The notes under the pieces: model-generated | The model's database searches: none | What the model was told of the DNA's origin: nothing | The model's input: the letters and a program-made list of their open reading frames with translations, nothing else | In this document: in pieces, positions 6,022 to 8,889 of the stretch | How the letters are laid out: the number at the start of each line of letters is the position of its first letter | How positions within the stretch are numbered: the first letter of the stretch is position 1 | Position numbers and translations under genes: made by a program | Source of the DNA: Candidatus Syntropharchaeum sp. | GTDB lineage: Archaea; Halobacteriota; Syntropharchaeia; Alkanophagales; Methanospirareceae | Reading direction: 5' to 3' | NCBI GenBank assembly: GCA_016782355.1 | Contig: JADHYP010000051.1 | Coordinates: 1-8,889, forward strand | DNA length: 8,889 nt

Positions 6022-6098
6022 GTCTAAATAAAAGAGCGGTGAAGGCAAAAGTGAAAGGGATGAGGAATAAGGTGGAGGGAGGGGTGAGAAAGTGATTA

Positions 6099-6194
6099 AT
6101 GATGTTAGATGGCAGATGCACATTCCAAACAGGTAGTGCGCTTGACTTGCCGTTTGAGGATGGAGAATTTCAATTAAGCGGGAGAAAGGCGTAA
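6099..6194 (+). pseudogene. Relic of a class I SAM-dependent methyltransferase
   Basis: A 31-codon frame (ATG 6099 to TAA 6192) contains LDGRCTFQTGSALDLPFEDG followed by EF. This is the typical stretch after the second SAM-binding motif of UbiE/COG2226-type methyltransferases (usually ...DRVTF..GDALDLPFEDGSFD). Neither the glycine-rich motif I nor any downstream half is present: the frame above it is stopped by TGA at 6093 and it ends 8 codons after the motif. The simplest reading is a decayed internal fragment lying between the DUF2325 gene and an intact methyltransferase. It could also be a residue of recombination between methyltransferase genes. Confidence 0.6.
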
Positions 6195-6217
6195 AGTTAT
6201 ATGCCAGGAAACAAGAA

Positions 6218-7123
6218 ATGAACAAGGAGATATATTTTTACTACAGTTTGATTGCAGTATTATACCCCTTAGTCAAAGTAATTTGCTATATCAACGGTCT
6301 TGTTTACCTGCACGGAGTGGTATATGGACTAATTGCAGGTGTTTCAACAATCAGCGTCGGAATTCTCGCGCTCAAAGAGTATGATGGAGCGAATAAGCCG
6401 GTGTGGCACTGGCTGGCTGCTCTGATACCGCTGATTGTCATTCCACTTACGCCCATTATTATGATTCTTCATTTAGGGCTCAGGACGTTTTTGATGGAGA
6501 AAATGACAATATTTATGATATTTGAAGGCATTGCAGTTGCACAATTCATCTTAGCTATTTTGATGTTCCGAGGTTTGATATTCAAACGTGGAACGGATAA
6601 GCAGAAGATGCCCGGTATCGGCTTTGCGATAATGAAGACTGTATTAACCCTGCGCAGCCTATTTAAAAAGCCTGAGAGAACCTTACGTGAGATGGGACTT
6701 CAGAAAGGACAAACTTTATTGGATTACGGCTGTGGAATAGGGAGTTTTTGTATCCCGGCGGCGAAAATGGTTGGCGATGACGGCGTTGTTTATGCTTTAG
6801 ACATTCATCCGCTGGCTATAAGGACAATTGAGAGGAAGATAAAAAAACGAAAGATTGCAAATATCAAAACGATTCTCTCGGACAGAGAAACAGGATTGCC
6901 GGACGAGAGTGTAGATGTTGTTTTATTATACGACGTGCTTCAAATGGTAAGTGACAAGGATAAACTATTGGATGAACTGCATCGGGTATTAAAATCAGGT
7001 GGAATTCTCTTTGCTACCGCTGAACATCTCGACCTGAACGAATTTATGAATATTTTTGCAAAGGAGAAATTATTCACGCTGGCTGAGCAAAGAGGTGAAG
7101 TATTCAGGTTTAAGAGGGATTGA
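6218..7123 (+). CDS. Membrane-anchored SAM-dependent methyltransferase
   Basis: This is a 301-residue fusion. The N-terminal 120 residues contain four hydrophobic segments at about 8-30, 33-52, 64-86 and 97-119. The C-terminal part (about 140-301) is a class I methyltransferase: motif I LLDYGCGIGSF (167-177), acidic ribose-binding D195 in VYALDIHPLA, then GLPDESVDVVLLYDVLQMV (226-244) and LHRVLKSGGILFATAEH (254-270). The chain stops soon after, so the substrate lid is short and the substrate may be a lipid, quinone-like or other membrane molecule; this is inferred from the anchor only. The ATG at 6218 has only a weak AGGA (6206-6209) before it. A second methyltransferase follows 70 nt downstream but with its own promoter-like and Shine-Dalgarno sequences. 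Confidence 0.82.
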   Translation: MNKEIYFYYSLIAVLYPLVKVICYINGLVYLHGVVYGLIAGVSTISVGILALKEYDGANKPVWHWLAALIPLIVIPLTPIIMILHLGLRTFLMEKMTIFMIFEGIAVAQFILAILMFRGLIFKRGTDKQKMPGIGFAIMKTVLTLRSLFKKPERTLREMGLQKGQTLLDYGCGIGSFCIPAAKMVGDDGVVYALDIHPLAIRTIERKIKKRKIANIKTILSDRETGLPDESVDVVLLYDVLQMVSDKDKLLDELHRVLKSGGILFATAEHLDLNEFMNIFAKEKLFTLAEQRGEVFRFKRD

Positions 7124-7132
7124 AATTATTTG

Positions 7133-7151
7133 TGTGCCTAAAAATTATATC
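7133..7151 (+). promoter_or_regulatory. Promoter-like region of the UbiE-like gene
   Basis: TGTGCCTAA (7133-7141) is followed by AAATTATATC (7142-7151), a TATA-like box. A start about 26 nt downstream, near 7173, leaves a leader of about 20 nt that contains GGAG at 7183-7186, seven bases before the ATG at 7194. TTATTT(A/G)TGTGCCTAA also occurs at 4541-4556 before the small acidic-protein gene. Seen in sequence; activity inferred. Confidence 0.45.
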
Positions 7152-7193
7152 AGAGATATTGTTTTGTTAGGATAGCTTAAATGGAGAAGTAAA

Positions 7194-7820
7194 ATGGACG
7201 AGAATTACTACCAATACATAAGAGGATGGTTTGGGAAATGGGCATCGTTCTATAATTTTATTGCTTTGCCTTTAACCGGCGTAAGGAACAAAGTTACAGA
7301 CATGATTGACTCAAGAGACAAACTAAAAATTCTGGATGTATGCACTGGAACCGGGGCACAGGCTTTTGCGTTTGCGAAAAGAGGTTATGAAGTCATGGGG
7401 ATTGATTTGTCAGAAGAAATGTTGCGGGTGGCTAAGAAGAAGAAATATGAAGATGTGCGGTTTGTGATGGCAGACGCAACTAAAATGCCATTTGAAAACG
7501 ATTATTTTGACTTTGCATGTATTTCTTTTGGATTGCATGATATGCCACACGAGGTAAGACACCATGTGTTGGACGAAATGAGAAGAGTTAGCGAGAAAAT
7601 AATCGTTGTTGACTATCACATTCCGAAGAACAGGTTGCACAGATGGCTGCACGTGTCCTTTGCATCACTTTACGAGAGCAAGTATTACCAAGACTTTGCG
7701 AAACGGGACCTTGAGGAGTTATTGCGAGAGCACGGTTTTCGTGCGGTTAAAGAAGCTTATGGACTGGTAGATTTTGTTAGGATACTTTTGTGCGAGCGGA
7801 AATCGTTTGAGGGAAAATAA
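7194..7820 (+). CDS. UbiE-like class I SAM-dependent methyltransferase
   Basis: This 208-residue soluble protein has the layout of COG2226. The N-terminus (YQYIRGWFGKWASFYNFI) resembles the substrate-side helices before motif I in UbiE-type enzymes. Motif I is ILDVCTGTGAQ (46-56), D71 in VMGIDLSEEML is the ribose ligand, RFVMADATKMPF (89-100) is the adenine-side motif, and SFGLHDMPHEVR and EMRRVSEKIIVVDYH follow. No signal or membrane segment is seen. The natural substrate cannot be told from sequence; quinone biosynthesis is one family role, but UbiE-like enzymes in archaea are diverse. It lies after a membrane-bound methyltransferase and before an inverted-repeat element and a metal transporter. 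Confidence 0.87.
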   Translation: MDENYYQYIRGWFGKWASFYNFIALPLTGVRNKVTDMIDSRDKLKILDVCTGTGAQAFAFAKRGYEVMGIDLSEEMLRVAKKKKYEDVRFVMADATKMPFENDYFDFACISFGLHDMPHEVRHHVLDEMRRVSEKIIVVDYHIPKNRLHRWLHVSFASLYESKYYQDFAKRDLEELLREHGFRAVKEAYGLVDFVRILLCERKSFEGK

Positions 7821-7835
7821 AAAAAAATAAATTAT

Positions 7836-7915
7836 AGACACAGATTAACGCAGATTAACACAGATGATTAAATCAACACTGTTAAGCTAAAATAAATCCG
7901 CGTAAATCAGTGTCT
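7836..7915. repeat. Inverted-repeat element with 10-bp CAGATTAAC units
   Basis: The left arm AGACACAGATTAACGCAGAT (7836-7855) matches the reverse complement of the right arm (7896-7915, ATCCGCGTAAATCAGTGTCT) at 17 of 20 positions. Within the left side, CAGATTAACG, CAGATTAACA and CAGATGATTA are three tandem 10-bp units (7841-7870). The centre contains TGATTAAATCA (7865-7875), itself symmetric. It has no coding capacity. Similar (A)CACAGATTAACAC... intergenic repeats are, from memory, widespread in archaeal and bacterial genomes; it may be MITE-like or a structured intergenic repeat. Confidence 0.75.
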
Positions 7916-7922
7916 CAAATAG

Positions 7923-7930
7923 AAGGAGGT
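7923..7930 (+). promoter_or_regulatory. Strong Shine-Dalgarno sequence, oddly placed
   Basis: AAGGAGGT is the best Shine-Dalgarno match in the window, but the first plausible ATG of the ZIP gene (7955) lies 24 nt downstream of it and no ATG, GTG or TTG falls in any frame at the usual 5-10 nt spacing. Either the leader folds to bring the two together or the true start is unusual. Confidence 0.5.
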
Positions 7931-7954
7931 TATACTGTATATACGAAAATAAAA

Positions 7955-8683
7955 ATGAAAGACCTATTACTAATAATATCTCTGATATTTGTTGGACAAA
8001 CGTTGGGTTGTTTAATTGGCTTGATAAAGAAACCAAAAGAGACCTTTTTATATGGCTCTTTAGCATTTGCTGCTTCTATGATGCTTGGAATATCATTTTT
8101 CCAATTGATACCGGAAAGCCTGAAAATTATTCCTTTTTACTTAGCAATTATCTCTTTTCTCTTTGGAGTGGTCTTATTTCGAGGGGTTGATAGAACCTTG
8201 CCCCACATAAATCCGGAATTGCTTAAAAAAGAAAAGCCATCCATTGAAAGAAGCGTTACCATGCTTGTTATCGGCATGGCTTTGCATAACCTCCCGGAAG
8301 GATTGGCAATTGGGGTTGGATTTGCTTTAACGCCCATACTGGGAATTACGATAGCATTGGGGATTGCAGCACAGGACGTGCCAGAGAATATTGCAACAAT
8401 CGTTCCTTTATACGGCTTAACCAGAAAGAGAATGAAATCTTTTGTTATAGTAACAGTGACAATCGGGTTTGAATTACTTGGTTTTATTTTTGGCTATTTT
8501 ATTTTAAAAGGAACGTCACTAAATTTATTAGGGATGTCACTTGCGCTTGCAGCAGGATTTATGGCTTACATTTCAATAGAAGAATTGATTCCAGCAGCGC
8601 AAATAAAACAGAATTTGAAAGTAAGCGTTAGCGGTCTTATTTTGGGATTGGTATGTGTTTTATTAATCAGCCTTTTGGGATAA
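7955..8683 (+). CDS. ZIP-family divalent metal transporter (GufA/ZupT-like)
   Basis: This 242-residue polytopic membrane protein imports divalent metals such as Zn, Fe or Mn. Eight hydrophobic segments are visible, at about 3-24, 32-52, 58-76, 100-125, 127-150, 161-183, 189-214 and 222-241. The metal-site helices carry HNLPEG (111-116) and QDVPEN (140-145), where GufA-type proteins usually have QNIPEG, so the second motif has Asp for Asn and Asn for Gly. FQLIPES (49-55) and EELIPAA (209-215) are further family signatures. I chose the ATG at 7955 because the hydrophobic first helix starts directly after it. The frame is open back to a GTG at 7910, but that codon sits in the arm of the inverted repeat. 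The metal-responsive regulator at 2616 is too distant to be called its partner. Confidence 0.88.
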   Translation: MKDLLLIISLIFVGQTLGCLIGLIKKPKETFLYGSLAFAASMMLGISFFQLIPESLKIIPFYLAIISFLFGVVLFRGVDRTLPHINPELLKKEKPSIERSVTMLVIGMALHNLPEGLAIGVGFALTPILGITIALGIAAQDVPENIATIVPLYGLTRKRMKSFVIVTVTIGFELLGFIFGYFILKGTSLNLLGMSLALAAGFMAYISIEELIPAAQIKQNLKVSVSGLILGLVCVLLISLLG

Positions 8684-8696
8684 GTGATGAAAAATT

Positions 8697-8876
8697 ATGA
8701 AATACTCAATAACAAAAATTCTTAACTTCGGCGCGGGTATCTACGATAATTGGGCAAAACGTAATTTAAGAGGCAGGGATATGGACTTAAATTTACAGCC
8801 CATCTTTTCTAAGTTATCATTTTTGCTGCTGCGCTTCCTTTTAAGATACCGCTCGCACTGCTTTACCCTATCGTAG
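8697..8876 (+). CDS. Short ORF, possible N-terminal fragment (59 aa), doubtful
   Basis: This frame starts 13 nt after the ZIP stop, with GTGAT (8684-8688) as a possible ribosome-binding site, and encodes 59 residues. The first 25 or so (MKYSITKILNFGAGIYDNWAKR) look protein-like and faintly resemble the beginning of UbiE-like methyltransferases (the ...IYD.WA pattern). The remainder, rich in Leu/Phe/Arg, looks like the antisense of the opposite frame. It is most likely a gene truncated near 8765-8790 and fused to unrelated sequence. It may also be a chance frame. Confidence 0.3.
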   Translation: MKYSITKILNFGAGIYDNWAKRNLRGRDMDLNLQPIFSKLSFLLLRFLLRYRSHCFTLS

Positions 8877-8887
8877 CCCAGCATCGT
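8741..8887 (-). CDS. C-terminal part of an unrecognised protein (partial at right edge)
   Basis: On the minus strand an open frame enters from the right edge and stops with TAG at 8741-8743. It encodes a lysine/arginine-rich, hydrophilic segment containing MLGYDRVKQCERYLKRKRSS, followed by KNDNLEKMG. The amino-acid mix is more protein-like than that of the opposite frame over 8790-8889. The last 15 residues (KSISLPLKLRFAQLS) may be read-through past a breakpoint. I cannot name the family; a mobile-element protein is possible but unsupported. Confidence 0.35.
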   Translation of the reverse strand, partial: TMLGYDRVKQCERYLKRKRSSKNDNLEKMGCKFKSISLPLKLRFAQLS

Positions 8888-8889
8888 GC

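Noticed and set aside
5611..6225. Long minus-strand frame of 204 codons opposite the DUF2325 gene
   Set aside because: It is antisense to the conserved DUF2325 domain, and its Leu/Ser/Pro/Phe-rich composition is what antisense of such a gene gives. It has no recognisable motif.
7841..7870. CRISPR array
   Set aside because: The repeats are 10-bp tandem units without spacers and no cas gene is present.
1..8889. tRNA or rRNA genes
   Set aside because: I saw no cloverleaf with a GTTCRA-type arm or rRNA-like conserved stretch on either strand, although a proper scan was not possible by eye.

Overview
The window reads as a piece of a euryarchaeal chromosome. The reasons are an archaeal replication factor C small-subunit paralogue, a COG4030 (EhaR-like) HAD protein that I know only from archaea, a DUF234-type ATPase of the kind abundant in archaea, TATA/BRE-like boxes placed about 26 nt before start codons that lack leaders, and Shine-Dalgarno sites used inside apparent operons. 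A methanogen or anaerobic methane-oxidising lineage (Methanomicrobia or ANME-1-like) would fit. That placement is inference, since no rRNA or universal marker is present.

Layout. Positions 1-854 (+) hold the 3' part of an RFC small-subunit paralogue. It faces a three-repeat TPR protein (954-1373, -) preceded on the same strand by a COG4030 HAD phosphatase-like gene (1459-2526, -). A short divergent promoter region (2527-2615) separates the HAD gene from a DtxR/MntR-family metal-dependent repressor (2616-3071, +). This is followed after 18 nt by a DUF234-type AAA ATPase (3090-4460, +), whose start codon lies in the centre of a perfect 16-bp palindrome. A strong hairpin plus T-run ends this block, and half of the hairpin is repeated downstream. 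Next comes a two-gene unit: an unrecognised 55-residue acidic protein (4612-4779) and a coiled-coil plus DUF2325 protein with ten cysteines near its C-terminus (4807-6021).

The right-hand third is a methyltransferase-rich, partly decayed area. It holds a 31-codon relic that looks like the middle of a class I SAM methyltransferase (6099-6194), a four-helix membrane domain fused to a methyltransferase (6218-7123), a UbiE-like methyltransferase (7194-7820), an inverted-repeat element built of 10-bp CAGATTAAC units (7836-7915), and a ZIP-family metal transporter (7955-8683). The last 200 bases carry two short overlapping opposite-strand frames that look like a rearrangement junction.

How the genes may work together. 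A metal-sensing repressor, a metal transporter and a cysteine-rich DUF2325 protein in one window suggest a metal or redox theme, but they are several kilobases apart and nothing in the sequence proves they share a regulon. CCTAA/TTAGG motifs recur in the intergenic regions before 2616, 4612 and 7194 and are the most testable hint of common control. I did not find a clearly new defence or mobile system. The least explained items are the palindrome array at 3057-3098, the duplicated terminator arm at 4472-4556, the 55-residue ORF with its DUF2325 partner, and the junction at the right end. No gene-free stretch exceeds about 206 bases.
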